DNA of 64,000 bases, taken from NCBI GenBank assembly GCA_012845835.1, contig JABAKD010000009.1, positions 6,909,413 to 6,973,412 of the forward strand, read 5' to 3'. The position numbers were made by a program, and so were the translations under genes. The notes below the pieces were generated by a model. The model saw only the letters and a list, made by a program, of their open reading frames with translations. It made no database searches and was not told where the DNA came from. This document shows positions 10,809 to 20,929 of the stretch, piece by piece. The DNA comes from Undaria pinnatifida. Taxonomy: Eukaryota; Sar; Phaeophyceae; Laminariales; Alariaceae. Numbering within the stretch: position 1 is the stretch's first letter; each line of letters starts with the position of its first letter.

Positions 10809-10956
10809 CACTCGCTACAAGCCTGCTAGGGCATGCTTCGCAGCATGCCTTACCGAGGCGGCAAGGGGGGACGGAGTACATCCACTCGCTACAAGCCTGC
10901 TAGGGCATGCTTCGCAGCATGCCTTACCGAGGCAGCAAGGGGGAACGGCGTACATG
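10809..10956. repeat. 74-bp tandem pair, each unit with a perfect hairpin
   Basis: Units start at 10809 and 10883 with CACTCGCTACAAGCCTGCTA. Each contains GGCATGCT-TCGC-AGCATGCC, an 8-bp perfect stem with a four-base loop (10830-10849 and 10904-10923). The units differ at only a few positions near their right ends. No promoter or T run next to them suggests a terminator. Confidence 0.85.
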
Positions 10957-10965
10957 TTATAAAAA

Positions 10966-11372
10966 TAAAAATACACTCCAGCTGTGAGATCGAATATTTT
11001 GTCGAAACTCATCTTTGCAAGCTGTGTGTGATACTCCGATCGCGCGTATTACGGGTTGTGTGTCAGGTCGGCGACTCCCCTTGCAACTACAGTGTAGCTA
11101 CCAGGGTCAACAGGGTGATGTTAGGCAGTCTGTGCGCGGAAACTTTAAAACCTGTTTCTGAGGGGGACAAAATCTGACAGCTAGCTGTGGAAGGAAATGC
11201 ATCAGTTTATCAAGTGAATCCTGTAAGCCGAATATCCGGTGAGGGGAGGGCGGAGTTTTTGAGGACGTGGGGGCCTGATTTTGATCAAAAGGGGGGCGGG
11301 AGGGGGGGGAAGGGGGGAAGGGCACGGGTGGGGCAGGTCTATTTGTGCGTGGAAACTATAAATATTTAGTAT
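10966..11372 (+). mobile_element. foldback family copy, left arm
   Basis: It runs in order through the conserved blocks: ATACACTCCAGCTGTGAGAT, TCGGCGACTCCCCTTGCAAC, GTCTGTGCGCGGAAACTTTA, GGACGTGGGGGCC and TTTTGATCAAAAGG, a G-rich run (11292-11320), then GTGCGTGGAAACTATAAATA. It ends soon after, so the rest of the arm and the other arm are missing. Confidence 0.75.
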
Positions 11373-11491
11373 TATCTTAAGGTTGTGGTAAACTCTAGAC
11401 TGTACAACAAAAAGCGCAGAATAATTATATGTGTATTTTAAAGTGCCAATTATAAGCCATACGGATGCTAGTACGACCGTCATTGAGTACC

Positions 11492-11640
11492 ATGAATTGC
11501 GTCAGCTTTGATATATGCGTAGACCACCTTGGGCTGTTTGTGTTTTTTTGCTGGGGTATTCCTCAGCTCCAGAGTGACTGAAGCCTGTCCTTTGTGACCA
11601 CGGACTGTATTATGCAAGTTAATGGTGAGAACAACAACAA
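11492..11640 (-). repeat. dispersed repeat family P, minus copy
   Basis: Its reverse complement aligns with 22119-22263, including CTCCAGAGTGACTG..GCCTGTCC and the GAGAACAACAACAAC head. It contains the small hairpin CTCCAG/CTGGAG. It lies head-to-head with the related GTT-headed repeat that begins at about 11643. Confidence 0.65.
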
Positions 11641-11711
11641 CCATGTTGTTGTTGTCTCACATTTACTCATCATGTCAAACATCTAGAGTCCGTGGTCACA
11701 TAAACGTGCTG
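11640..11711 (+). repeat. left half of the repeat split by the copia insertion
   Basis: It matches 9594-9664 and resumes at 18894 on the other side of the element. The last five bases, TGCTG at 11707-11711, are the left copy of the target-site duplication. Confidence 0.85.
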
Positions 11712-12130
11712 TGTGAATAACCTGTGAACACAATGGTTGTGTGAAGGCTCTGTCTTCTATGCGAAGAGATGCAGAGGTGGCACCGAAGTGTCTGTTAAGA
11801 TCACTTGTGATAAGAAAGATAAAGGATAGTTTGGAAAGGGCGCTTGAGGCCAAAAAGAGAAGAAGAGTTGGGAAAGTTGGGAGAGTTGGGAGAGTTGGGA
11901 GAGTGATCATGGTGGGGTGCATCACCACCTGATCATCACGGAACAATGCCCATAGTACGGTAGAATACCGGGACAACGGGACAACCTTAACATACTCAAA
12001 TCTACGTTTACATCTAGGTTACACCGAAGATTCAACGTAAGATTCAACTTAAGATTCAACTGCATATCTTATTCGTGCGAATAGACTGCGCATTAACTTA
12101 GATTTGAATCCAAGGTTCATACTTTTAACA
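11712..12130 (-). repeat. 3' LTR of the copia element
   Basis: 419 bp, TG...CA. It contains a short internal tandem of GAGAGTTGGG units at about 11877-11903. It is identical to the 5' LTR except for one T/C difference at 12050. Confidence 0.97.
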
Positions 12131-12140
12131 CACCCCCGTA
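12131..12140 (-). promoter_or_regulatory. polypurine tract
   Basis: On the minus strand the sequence directly before the 3' LTR is TACGGGGGTG, a purine-rich run at the position where plus-strand DNA synthesis is primed. Confidence 0.75.
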
Positions 12141-13516
12141 ATGCGAAGTCAGATTGCTAGAGAAGCCTCATACTTAGAAAACAAATTCGTAAAATAATCA
12201 AAAACAAATGGGTCTCATATCCGGTCGGGTGTATCAACCGCCGCAATATGGATGTATCCATGTTATCCACACATTCTACAAAAAATAAAACGTTACAAGA
12301 AAAGATACGTATAAAAATTACGCTTGGTGTAATTACCAGCGATAAATACCCTACCTAGTAGATAAAACGCAAAGAGTCGTCTACTGGGTTTTAAACACGC
12401 TTTCTGAATTGTACCAAATAGATAAACAATACTAGACAAATAAAAAGAATTGTGAACAAGTGTCCATTACGACAAATAAAACATTCTCACTATTCAGTTG
12501 TTTGTTTAATACACTTACGTACTTCCGCAAAAAACAAAACATTAGGAAGCAGGTAGAACAAGTACTGATAGTACTGTAACAAACTATGGTGGGTGTAGTC
12601 ATATTCCATCAACGAGCTATATCCCCCAAAAAAAAAAAAGAAGAAACAAACAAACAAACTAACGAACAAACAAAGGTCGCTGCTGTAAGTTAACCACGCC
12701 ACTTCAATATGATCCTAGGATACGCATATAACGATAAACTGTCTGATACAAATCGTATGCTGAAGAGCATAAGAGAGACAGTCCTTTGTGAGCCTTTTTT
12801 ACTCCTAAATGCTGGAATATATACTCGTACGCATTTTCCGGTAGAACATGGCTTACTGCTGTACGATCGTTGACATAGTTCATACGACCCATAGTTCCAC
12901 CTTTACTAATACGTAACTGGCGAGCAGTTGTAACTTTATAGTTGACAAAGAACTGCTGCACTAAGTAATATTCTCTACTTAAGTATCAATTTCAACCGTA
13001 CCCACAATGCCAGCGCCTGTCCCCGATTGTAGACGGGAGTGCCGTTCGGGTAGCTGTTGATGGAGCTGTTCTGTATAGAAGGTCACGGACGGCTGAAGAA
13101 GCGCTTGGACAGAGACGAGGAGAAAGGTTGTGATGCGATGTGTCGTACGTCGGCCTTGTTCTTCCCAGGTCCATTGCAGTCTCGTGGTTGAAGTATAATA
13201 GGCGAATCGCTTGTCGATATATTGCCTATTCGGTTTGTGCGTAACGCGCTTCTCCGTCCTCGGTACATCGCGGTTTGTCGGATATTGAAAAGTCCGATAG
13301 CACGCGGTAGAATCCGGTCATACACCGTACACGGCAGAATCAAAAACAGGCTTCATTTTTTCCCACTTATGAAACGCCGCGATCTCGTATGGAACTCCAT
13401 GAAACAATGATTTTTGTGATCATGGGGGTTGCCTGAGATATTTTACAAGGCCGTCGCGATGGTCAAAGGCGGTCTTGCGAGATGGAGCTGTAGTTGCGGC
13501 TTCAAGGTGTTGGAGC
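12141..13516 (-). other. long 3' non-coding region of the copia element
   Basis: About 1.4 kb between the Gag-Pol stop and the 3' LTR. Only short frames (60-86 codons) with no recognised domain occur on either strand. An A-rich tract with AAC repeats lies at 12627-12675. It may hold packaging or RNA-stability signals, or a decayed extra frame; I see no sign of an envelope-like gene. Confidence 0.6.
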
Positions 13517-16500
13517 TTAGAAGGAGTTCTCCGTGCTGAAGTCGTTGATCTTCGAGCAGAGGTCGTTGAAGGTTGGCTTATCACAAAATTTGGTGAGGAT
13601 ATCAGCAAGCTGATTTTTCGAAGAGACGAACTCGGTGATTACGATTCTGTCCGTTATCCAGTGCCTCAGAGCTGCAAATCTTATTGCAATGTGTTTGCTC
13701 CGGTTGGAATAATTGCCGTTCGCTGAAAGAAGAAGTGCTCCTCTGTTGTCGGAAGATATCCTGAAGCTCCTGAAGTTCGGCCATCCTAGCTCCCCAAGGA
13801 TTCCTGATAGGTAAAGTCCATTTTTCGCGCAGGTGTTCAGAGCTATGAGTTCCGCTTCGGTTGTGCTTTGAGCAGTGATTTTTTGTAGCTGACTCGAGAA
13901 GTTGATGAGTCCTCCGGCCAAGAAGAACATCGACCCGGTAGTAGACCTCATCTTTTTAGGGTCTCCCATACCATACGAAGCGTCGCAGTATCCGGTAAGA
14001 TCGAAGCTGCTGCCCCTTTTGTACACAATAGCCAGATTAGGTGTTCCTCGAAGGTATCGAAGGATCCTTTTAACCGCTGCCATATGCACCGATGTGGGTT
14101 TTGCCATGTGACGAGCTGCTTGCATCGTGCTGAACGCCACGTCGTACCTCGTGCATTGGGTAAGAAATATAAGACTTCCTACAATGGCTTGATAGAGCTT
14201 AGTCATTGCCTCGTTTAGAAGCACGCTTCCTTCCGGCTGTGCGCATAGTTCCTTTCCTATTCCGGGTACGTGTACCGGGTTGCAGTCACTCATGTTGAAA
14301 CGCTTGAGTACCGAAAGTGTGTACTGACCTTGACTGAGTTCGATCGTTCCGGCTGCCTTGTCGCGCTTAACTTCAATGCCCAGAATTTGAGACACATCCC
14401 CGAGATCAGTCATAGCGAATTTTTCCATAAGCTCACGTCGAACCTCGGCCATGCTTGCATTTGATGGTCCAGTGATGAGCAAGTCGTCGACGAAGAGAGT
14501 TAGCATGATGTATGTGTTCCCACTTCCCTTTGTGTATACGCAGGAATCAGATGCTGTCGGCGTGAACCCCATTTTACGCAAGTCCTTGTCAATGGTGCTG
14601 TTCCAAACGCTTGGTGATTGGCGAAGTCCATATAAGCTTTTGCGCAGTTTCATTACCAGCGGTCGGTTGGTTCTCTCGTCTATCGTTTCAAAGCCTGGTG
14701 CTTGCTTGGTGTAGACGTCCTCTTCAAGTTTACCGTTGAGAAATGCAGTTTGTACGTCCATGGCCAAAACTCGCCAATCCCTTGATGCCGCTATAGCCAG
14801 AAGAAGACGCTGACTTTCAATACGACAAACAGGAGCGAAAGTAGTGAAGCAATCCAGTCCATGCTGTTGAGCCCAACCTTGTACCACGAGCCTTGCTTTA
14901 AAACGTCCGTCTGTTTTAACTCGAAATACCCACCGCGTTCCAATGATGGAGCAGCCCGGAGGAACCTTGGTGAATGGAATTAAATCGGCGACCTCGTGCT
15001 CATCGAGACTTTTGAGCTCCTTACGCATGGCTGCTTCCCATTCTTCTGCCTGTGGTGAGGCCATAGCTTGCGCGTACGTGTTGGGTACCGAAATAGAAGC
15101 CGGAGGATTTATTTTATCCATGCCGACAGCCCCAATATACTGCGAGACAGCCTCGAACTGCTGTTTCGGGGAATCTAGGCATTGAAGTGCCTGCTGACGC
15201 GCTTTCGCTTGAGAAGTGGATGAGCGCAGCCTCATATGAAACGGCTTGCTGCCGGTTGCGTCGGTGTCGCTAGTTTCTAGCGATGAGATACCATGTTTGA
15301 TGCTCTGATAGTCGTCCATAAAATCCGAGCCTGACTCCAAATCGAAATCAGGGACTTCAGGTTCTTCTTGCCCCCCCGAGTCTGCTGTTGGTAGAACAGT
15401 AGGCGGCTCTTCGATGAAGGAGACGTTGCGCGAGCTTGAAATTCTTCCCGAGTAGCGATCATACACGCGGAAGGTAGGTCTGTCGCTGTCGTAGCCGACG
15501 AGAACACCTTCCCAAGCCTTTGGTTGAAGCTTGGTGGTGTACCCTTCAACGTGCACAAATGCCCGAGTGCCGATAATCCTCAAAAATGAGAGGTCTGCAT
15601 GCTTCCCGAACATACGATGGTAGGGTGTGTCGCCGCCGATTGCCGCGTGTGGTAATCGGTTAATTAGAAAAACTGCTGTCGAAGCTATTTCTCCCCATAA
15701 AGGTTTAGGAAGGTGTGCCTCATTGAGTAAACAGCGAGTCATGTCCATAATAGTACGCCCGTCCCGTTCTGAAACACCGTTCTGCTGCGGTGTGTACGGA
15801 GCCGAGAACTGTTGACGAATTCCAGTTGATTTGCAATATTCCTGAAAGCTGCGGGATGTGTATTCGCCGCCATTATCAGAACGTAGATGCTGCACCCTTA
15901 GCCCTAGAGGGATGGCTAGATCTTGAATGAATCTGCCGAGGGTGTGTAGCGTGTCACTTTTCTTTTCGATGAAGTAGACAGCTTTTAGCCGGCTGTGATG
16001 GTCGGTATACTTTGCCATGTAGGCGTATCCTCCGATCGCCTTGGGCGTCACAGGTCCGAGCAGGTCAGTACTCACCAGCTTTAAACGTTCGCTGGAAGGG
16101 TCAGGCCGCGATGTTTTAGGGTGATTCTGTTGTGTGCTCTTGTTGATTTTGCACGTTTCACAGGCCGACAGAGTATCTGAAAAATTCACCCCACACTCTG
16201 CAATGTCCTTCACCTTGGACATCACCTGCCCATTGGGGTGACCCAACCTCTTGTGCCAGATATTAGCTGGAACGGTTTTTGGCAGGGAAGTCGCTTTAGG
16301 AGTCGTCGTAGCATGAACAGCGAGGACGGTTTCCGGCTTAAAGTGTTTTCCGGAGATGGTCGGGAACGCCGTCTCAGGTGTTCGGCTGGTTGCACCAGTG
16401 GTGAGGTCGAGATGGTACAAAGAAGGGCAGTGGCTGTCCTTTCGTAAAGGTATAGCAAAAGCACCCATGTCAAGATACGACTGCGTGGCGATTATCATTG

Positions 16501-18169
16501 TGACCCCTCTCGCAGCAGCTGATCCCCCTGAAAATAAGTGCCTGCCTAGCCCAGGTACGATCGTGACAGGAAGCTGTACAGAGTGCTTAGAGCCTATGTG
16601 GTCCAACACTTGTACGACCAAAACCCCTTGACCAACGCCATAAAGGCGATGGTTTCCCGCTACGTTGATTATTACGGGAGGGTCCAGCTGCACGTAGTGG
16701 TTCATTTTATGTTCAATGCCCGGTAGAAGCTGATTGTCGATGAAGTGGCTAGACGCTCCGCTGTCCGCAGTCATGGAGAAGTCGACGGGCTGCGCGGCGA
16801 TCTTGATCGGAGGTGCGGCGATGAAAGAATAACCTATACCAACTGGAGGTGAGGATGGACAGGAAGGAGTCGCGAAGGACGTAGAAGTAGCTGCTGTAGT
16901 CGCAGCCGCAGTAGAAGTGGATGGAGCATGTATCTCTGGGACGTAAGCTTCCATTTGCGTTGTTGACGTTGGAGTTGTGGCGGTATTGGCGTGAGCGCTG
17001 CGGTTGTTATTATGCCGGCCATTTTGTTGACCAGGACGAGGGCGACGGGTTATATTGTCGTCCCGCATTTGAGACCGACAGTCGCTATTATCGTGGCGAT
17101 CGGTATTATGCAGGCTACACCACGAATTCTTTCGAGGTGTCGGGGGAGGTTTCTTTCCCGATATTTTTCCCTTGCGTTTAAAGCAATTTTGGAATCGATG
17201 GCCTGGCTTTTTGCAGTGTGAACAGGTCACTACTGCTGAGGGTGTCGACGTGACTACCATCGCAGATTCACGCCCCTTCGCTTTTCGCAAAGGCCCGTTT
17301 CGCATAGCTCTATTGGCGTACATATTACGCATTGTTATCACAGCTCGGTCGAGTGTGAAGTCATCATCTGCTTCAGCGCTATATTTGACTTGCACGTATT
17401 CATCCGTGAGTCCTTCTAGCACTATGTCCAGTATGCTGTCATCATTGAATACCTCTCCCATGTCCACCAATTCATCCCGTAAATAGTATACTTCATTTAT
17501 AAATACGTCTGGGTCTTGCCCATCCGTCATGACCATATGCGATAGTTGTTGTTTGAGTATACGTCTACGTTGGCGGGTGGAATTTTGATACTTTCTAACC
17601 ATACCATCCCAAGCAGCTTTTCCATTCGCAAGTTCACCTCGTTTGGGCTTGAATTGTAGAAGAAAGCTGGCCGCCGCTCCCGATGTACTCAGGAACAAGA
17701 AGTCGAACAGAAGACGATTGTCGCGGTGCCAGTGCTTGATGTCTTCCAAATTCGAGATGTTGTCATCCGTGGCCCATAAAACTGATGTTGCGGCTGGGAG
17801 TGTAGAATATCCTGAAGATGATGGTGGCAGATGCGCCGTGACCACGGGAGTACTCCCTGCGTCCGGCTGTACATTTTCTGCCGTATCAGCCGGGGGTGTT
17901 TCCCCGGACTGAATGTCCGTTTCGTCAGCGGCCTGGCTGCGAGTTACAGCTCGTGAAGGCCTACTTCTTCTAGAAGATGGACGAGGACTAACTAGTTCGG
18001 GCTCGGGGCAAGGTCGCCCTTCCAGGATATCAGAGATCCCGGCATGACGCATACTTATCACGGACTGAGCCGTGCGTTTCCATACATCGAACTTAAGCCC
18101 ATTAAATTTGCCGTTGAGAGCTCTAACGAGCTTGTCTACCGCATCACCTGCTTTCGTGGACTCTCCCAT
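13517..18169 (-). CDS. intact copia Gag-Pol polyprotein, 1550 aa
   Basis: One open frame encodes all proteins needed for reverse transcription and integration. Gag occupies roughly residues 1-340 and ends with a CCHC zinc knuckle (C316, C319, H324, C329). A second C/H cluster follows (C351, H354, H359, C364). The aspartic protease has DSGAS at 469-473. The pre-integrase zinc finger is H639, H644, C670, C673. The integrase catalytic triad is D702, D765, E801. Reverse transcriptase has AMDVQTAFLNG (D1138) and FVDD (D1228, D1229). RNase H has YCDAS (D1396), TTEAE (E1438), SSDN (D1474) and LADILTK (D1523). Length and order are those of a full Ty1/copia polyprotein and no key residue is missing. 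The start ATG lies just after the hexanucleotide repeat and is the first in this frame. Gag and Pol share one frame with no frameshift site, so the Gag:Pol ratio must be set another way. Confidence 0.97.
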   Translation of the reverse strand: MGESTKAGDAVDKLVRALNGKFNGLKFDVWKRTAQSVISMRHAGISDILEGRPCPEPELVSPRPSSRRSRPSRAVTRSQAADETDIQSGETPPADTAENVQPDAGSTPVVTAHLPPSSSGYSTLPAATSVLWATDDNISNLEDIKHWHRDNRLLFDFLFLSTSGAAASFLLQFKPKRGELANGKAAWDGMVRKYQNSTRQRRRILKQQLSHMVMTDGQDPDVFINEVYYLRDELVDMGEVFNDDSILDIVLEGLTDEYVQVKYSAEADDDFTLDRAVITMRNMYANRAMRNGPLRKAKGRESAMVVTSTPSAVVTCSHCKKPGHRFQNCFKRKGKISGKKPPPTPRKNSWCSLHNTDRHDNSDCRSQMRDDNITRRPRPGQQNGRHNNNRSAHANTATTPTSTTQMEAYVPEIHAPSTSTAAATTAATSTSFATPSCPSSPPVGIGYSFIAAPPIKIAAQPVDFSMTADSGASSHFIDNQLLPGIEHKMNHYVQLDPPVIINVAGNHRLYGVGQGVLVVQVLDHIGSKHSVQLPVTIVPGLGRHLFSGGSAAARGVTMIIATQSYLDMGAFAIPLRKDSHCPSLYHLDLTTGATSRTPETAFPTISGKHFKPETVLAVHATTTPKATSLPKTVPANIWHKRLGHPNGQVMSKVKDIAECGVNFSDTLSACETCKINKSTQQNHPKTSRPDPSSERLKLVSTDLLGPVTPKAIGGYAYMAKYTDHHSRLKAVYFIEKKSDTLHTLGRFIQDLAIPLGLRVQHLRSDNGGEYTSRSFQEYCKSTGIRQQFSAPYTPQQNGVSERDGRTIMDMTRCLLNEAHLPKPLWGEIASTAVFLINRLPHAAIGGDTPYHRMFGKHADLSFLRIIGTRAFVHVEGYTTKLQPKAWEGVLVGYDSDRPTFRVYDRYSGRISSSRNVSFIEEPPTVLPTADSGGQEEPEVPDFDLESGSDFMDDYQSIKHGISSLETSDTDATGSKPFHMRLRSSTSQAKARQQALQCLDSPKQQFEAVSQYIGAVGMDKINPPASISVPNTYAQAMASPQAEEWEAAMRKELKSLDEHEVADLIPFTKVPPGCSIIGTRWVFRVKTDGRFKARLVVQGWAQQHGLDCFTTFAPVCRIESQRLLLAIAASRDWRVLAMDVQTAFLNGKLEEDVYTKQAPGFETIDERTNRPLVMKLRKSLYGLRQSPSVWNSTIDKDLRKMGFTPTASDSCVYTKGSGNTYIMLTLFVDDLLITGPSNASMAEVRRELMEKFAMTDLGDVSQILGIEVKRDKAAGTIELSQGQYTLSVLKRFNMSDCNPVHVPGIGKELCAQPEGSVLLNEAMTKLYQAIVGSLIFLTQCTRYDVAFSTMQAARHMAKPTSVHMAAVKRILRYLRGTPNLAIVYKRGSSFDLTGYCDASYGMGDPKKMRSTTGSMFFLAGGLINFSSQLQKITAQSTTEAELIALNTCAKNGLYLSGILGELGWPNFRSFRISSDNRGALLLSANGNYSNRSKHIAIRFAALRHWITDRIVITEFVSSKNQLADILTKFCDKPTFNDLCSKINDFSTENSF

Positions 18170-18390
18170 GGTGATGCTGATGCTGATGCTGATGCTGATG
18201 CTGATGCTGATCGCTGATGCTGATGCTGATGCTGATGCTGATGCTGATGCTGATGCTGATCGCTGATGCTGTAGCTGATGCTGATGCTGATCGCTGATGC
18301 TGATGCTGATGCTGTAGCTGATGCTGATGCTGTAGCTGATGCTGTAGCTGTAGCTGATGCTGTAGCCGGCTTAATGGAGGTTTCTCTCAA
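18136..18390 (-). CDS. upstream open frame overlapping the Gag-Pol start, 84 codons
   Basis: It begins at an ATG in the leader at 18390, runs through the hexanucleotide repeat as alternating Ala-Ser, Ser-Ile and His-Gln dipeptides, and ends 34 bases inside gag in a different frame. Its peptide is entirely repeat-driven, so a protein function is unlikely. As an upstream frame that overlaps the main start it could reduce or regulate Gag-Pol translation, and its length would change with repeat copy number. Whether it is translated is unknown. Confidence 0.3.
   Translation of the reverse strand: MRETSIKPATASATATASATASASATASASASAISISISYSISDQHQHQHQHQHQHQHQRSASASASASASASPWESPRKQVMR
18170..18366. 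repeat. TGATGC hexanucleotide microsatellite in copia leader
   Basis: Near-perfect TGATGC units are broken by TGATCGC and TGTAGC variants. It lies directly before the Gag-Pol start codon, inside the transcribed leader. Confidence 0.95.
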
Positions 18391-18460
18391 ACTTTCCGGT
18401 AAGATGCGACAAGCTTCAATGAGAAGTCGCTTGGTGCCGATCGATGTTTATATCGAAGAT

Positions 18461-18474
18461 CGAGGCTCATAACC
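18461..18474 (-). promoter_or_regulatory. copia primer-binding site (half initiator tRNA-Met)
   Basis: Directly next to the inner end of the 5' LTR the minus strand reads GGTTATGAGCCTCG. Its complement CGAGGCTCATAACC matches the anticodon stem-loop of initiator tRNA-Met (CAU anticodon inside CTCATAACC), not the 3' CCA end. Drosophila copia primes this way from a cut tRNA half. Confidence 0.8.
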
Positions 18475-18893
18475 TGTGAATAACCTGTGAACACAATGGT
18501 TGTGTGAAGGCTCTGTCTTCTATGCGAAGAGATGCAGAGGTGGCACCGAAGTGTCTGTTAAGATCACTTGTGATAAGAAAGATAAAGGATAGTTTGGAAA
18601 GGGCGCTTGAGGCCAAAAAGAGAAGAAGAGTTGGGAAAGTTGGGAGAGTTGGGAGAGTTGGGAGAGTGATCATGGTGGGGTGCATCACCACCTGATCATC
18701 ACGGAACAATGCCCATAGTACGGTAGAATACCGGGACAACGGGACAACCTTAACATACTCAAATCTACGTTTACATCTAGGTTACACCGAAGATTCAACG
18801 TAAGATTCAACTCAAGATTCAACTGCATATCTTATTCGTGCGAATAGACTGCGCATTAACTTAGATTTGAATCCAAGGTTCATACTTTTAACA
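18475..18893 (-). repeat. 5' LTR of the copia element
   Basis: 419 bp, TG...CA, one base different from the 3' LTR. As the upstream LTR on the minus strand it should hold the promoter. I could not place a TATA box with confidence. Confidence 0.97.
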
Positions 18894-19052
18894 TGCTGGA
18901 GGTCTATTTTAATAGGAAGATCCGAAAAACCAAATGAAATCAAAACTCGTACGGGAAATACTACGCTTTCTCGCCTAAAAACGCACGATACGAAGGGGGC
19001 GCACAAGTGAAATGATCCAATGTGCAAACTGAACTCACATGGCCGCGGGTAT
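18894..19052 (+). repeat. right half of the repeat split by the copia insertion
   Basis: It starts with the target duplication TGCTG and matches 9660-9822 (TTAATAGGAAGATCCGAAAA to CATGGCCGCGGGT). Confidence 0.85.
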
Positions 19053-19394
19053 CCATTCTGTTGCTGACGTATGTATGTTGTGCCTGTCGTACCCAGTACT
19101 AGGGCATGACATTGCGTTGTCGAATGCATTACGATGCATTATCTCTGTGTCGTGGCTTGTGACCACAGAGCTGATCTTTCTAGGGTGAAGAATCAGTACG
19201 GACAATGGGTGTGCTGGATGTCGACGAGTAGAAAAACGGTTTAATGTGAAGAACACACACACACACACACTCAATCAACTACGGCACCAAAAAACTATAT
19301 ACAGGTTTCAGAATGCAATGTGTTATACCAACCGCTGTACAAACCAAATTAGTGAGCATGCAACTTTTTCGCCAAGTGAGCAGTAAACATAAAG
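19053..19394. other. unassigned, with a short CA microsatellite
   Basis: An (AC)n run lies at about 19254-19270. The rest has only short frames without a recognised domain. Confidence 0.4.
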
Positions 19395-19515
19395 ATATAT
19401 AACGAGGACACACAACCCGTAATACGCGCGATCGGAGTATCACACACAGCTTGCAAAGATGAGTTTCGACAAAATATTCGATCTCACAGCTGGAGCGTAT
19501 TTTCATTTTTTACAA
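19395..19515 (-). mobile_element. foldback family fragment, outer end
   Basis: It holds ACGAGGACACACAACCCGTA, GCGATCGGAGTATCACACAC, GATGAGTTTCGACAAAATAT and CTCACAGCTGGAGCGTATTT, the terminal ~120 bp of the family. Confidence 0.75.
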
Positions 19516-20929
19516 TAAAACCGAAGCATCTCCAACCCCAACCCCTAAAGGAACACCACTACATACAGCGGTACTGCTGTACGAGCAGTCAGAACGTGCT
19601 TGCACGCTGCCCTACCTACCGAAATAGGGGCAAAACACGTAGAGCTAGGAAAGAAAAAGGTATGGTTAGGAAGAGGAACGATAGGGATCGCTGCCGGGCT
19701 TGTAACGAAGACCGCTGATAGGGACAGCTCACGCTTTCGCTTTGGTAGGATCCGAAGGACGCGCCAGCTAGCGTTGGGTTGCGAAAGCAACTGAGTTAAA
19801 TCGACACACGACGCGTATGAAAATACACGTGGAAGTGTGGTGAGGTTAAGCTATATTTTTTTCTCCGTCCATCCGCCGGACGATATAGAAAGAAAAAAAA
19901 AACGATAGGGATGTGACCACTGCACTCACGAAAAATAGGGACAAACCACTTGGAACTAGCTAGAGCACGATACTTCGAAGTATGCGTTTGTTAGGAGTTG
20001 CTTTTTTGGAAAATCGTTGAAAAACTGCACCGAATTCTCTTTTGCCACGTACTACGTAGAATCAGTGCGGACGGTTGTTTCCAGCAGCAGTACTCGTAGT
20101 AGTTACCTGTCGCAAAGGTTTCGAGCGTTGTTCACAGGCGGCTCGTCGTGCTGTTTTTATCGTCGGGCCCATGCTATCGATGCTAACCCGAAGCGATTAC
20201 CTCTAGTCTAATGTACGAAGTATACGCTGCAAAGACGAGGCCCAAAAGCATGTGGGGGTTTTGGCACCGCGACAACGAAGCCGCATCGTGCGACTAAGAA
20301 ACCAACGGCAATCCAACATCATCATAATACCTTAACCCGTCCTATCGCCCGAAGTATGACATCCGAGTGAGTTATTGCTCCGCTGCTGCATACCTGGTAC
20401 ACCCTCCGTCTAGTGAAATACCTTGAGAAGAAGAATGGAAGAAGAGATCGTTGGTTATGTTATCTTCGTGAAGATCATCCGTCGTAGAGCTTCAGGCAAG
20501 ACCTCACCACCTCAAGAGCGCCCCGCGCCGCCGCGCCACACAAGAGCAAACAAGAACGAAGACACCACAATAAACAACGATAGCCGGATCAGGTGACAAC
20601 ACGGCGAGACACAGACAGGAGCACAGCAGAGTGCGCTGTACATATCATACCTACAAGAAGAAAGTTTTAATATGTGTTTCGTTCGATGTTTTCGGGTTTT
20701 GTTTCAGCGCCTGACCCCTGACTCAAACATCAAGTGAAATCCGTCGAACAGATATCCAAACGAATGTCTGAAAAAATAGTGGAAATGTCAAGAGGGTCAG
20801 TATATTTTGTACTTGACTTGTAAAACAACTAAATACTGTGCGAACATACAGCTGTAGTATTAATATAGTAGTTACTTATTATTAATCGTAGTAATAGCAG
20901 CAGTAGTAGTAGTAGTATTCGCAGTAGCT
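19516..20929. other. unassigned
   Basis: Two diverged copies of a GATAGGGA/ATAGGGGCAAA motif (about 19621-19700 and 19895-19945) hint at a short repeat. Otherwise only short frames. No gene recognised. Confidence 0.3.

Larger units (their letters stand above)
11712..18893 (-). mobile_element. complete Ty1/copia LTR retrotransposon, 7,182 bp
   Basis: All hallmarks of a full element are present. LTRs at 11712-12130 and 18475-18893 are each 419 bp, start TG, end CA and differ at one base (T12050 against C18813). The 5-bp target duplication TGCTG is perfect (11707-11711 and 18894-18898). A polypurine tract, a primer-binding site and a single intact Gag-Pol frame lie inside. Domain order (integrase before reverse transcriptase) makes it Ty1/copia. 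One LTR difference in 419 bp points to recent insertion. Its 3' non-coding interval is long (about 1.4 kb) and the leader holds a hexanucleotide microsatellite. An uninterrupted paralogue of the target survives at 9594-9822. Confidence 0.97.

Noticed and set aside
10830-10849. Intrinsic transcription terminator
   Set aside because: No T run follows the stem and the context is eukaryotic; it is part of a tandem duplication.
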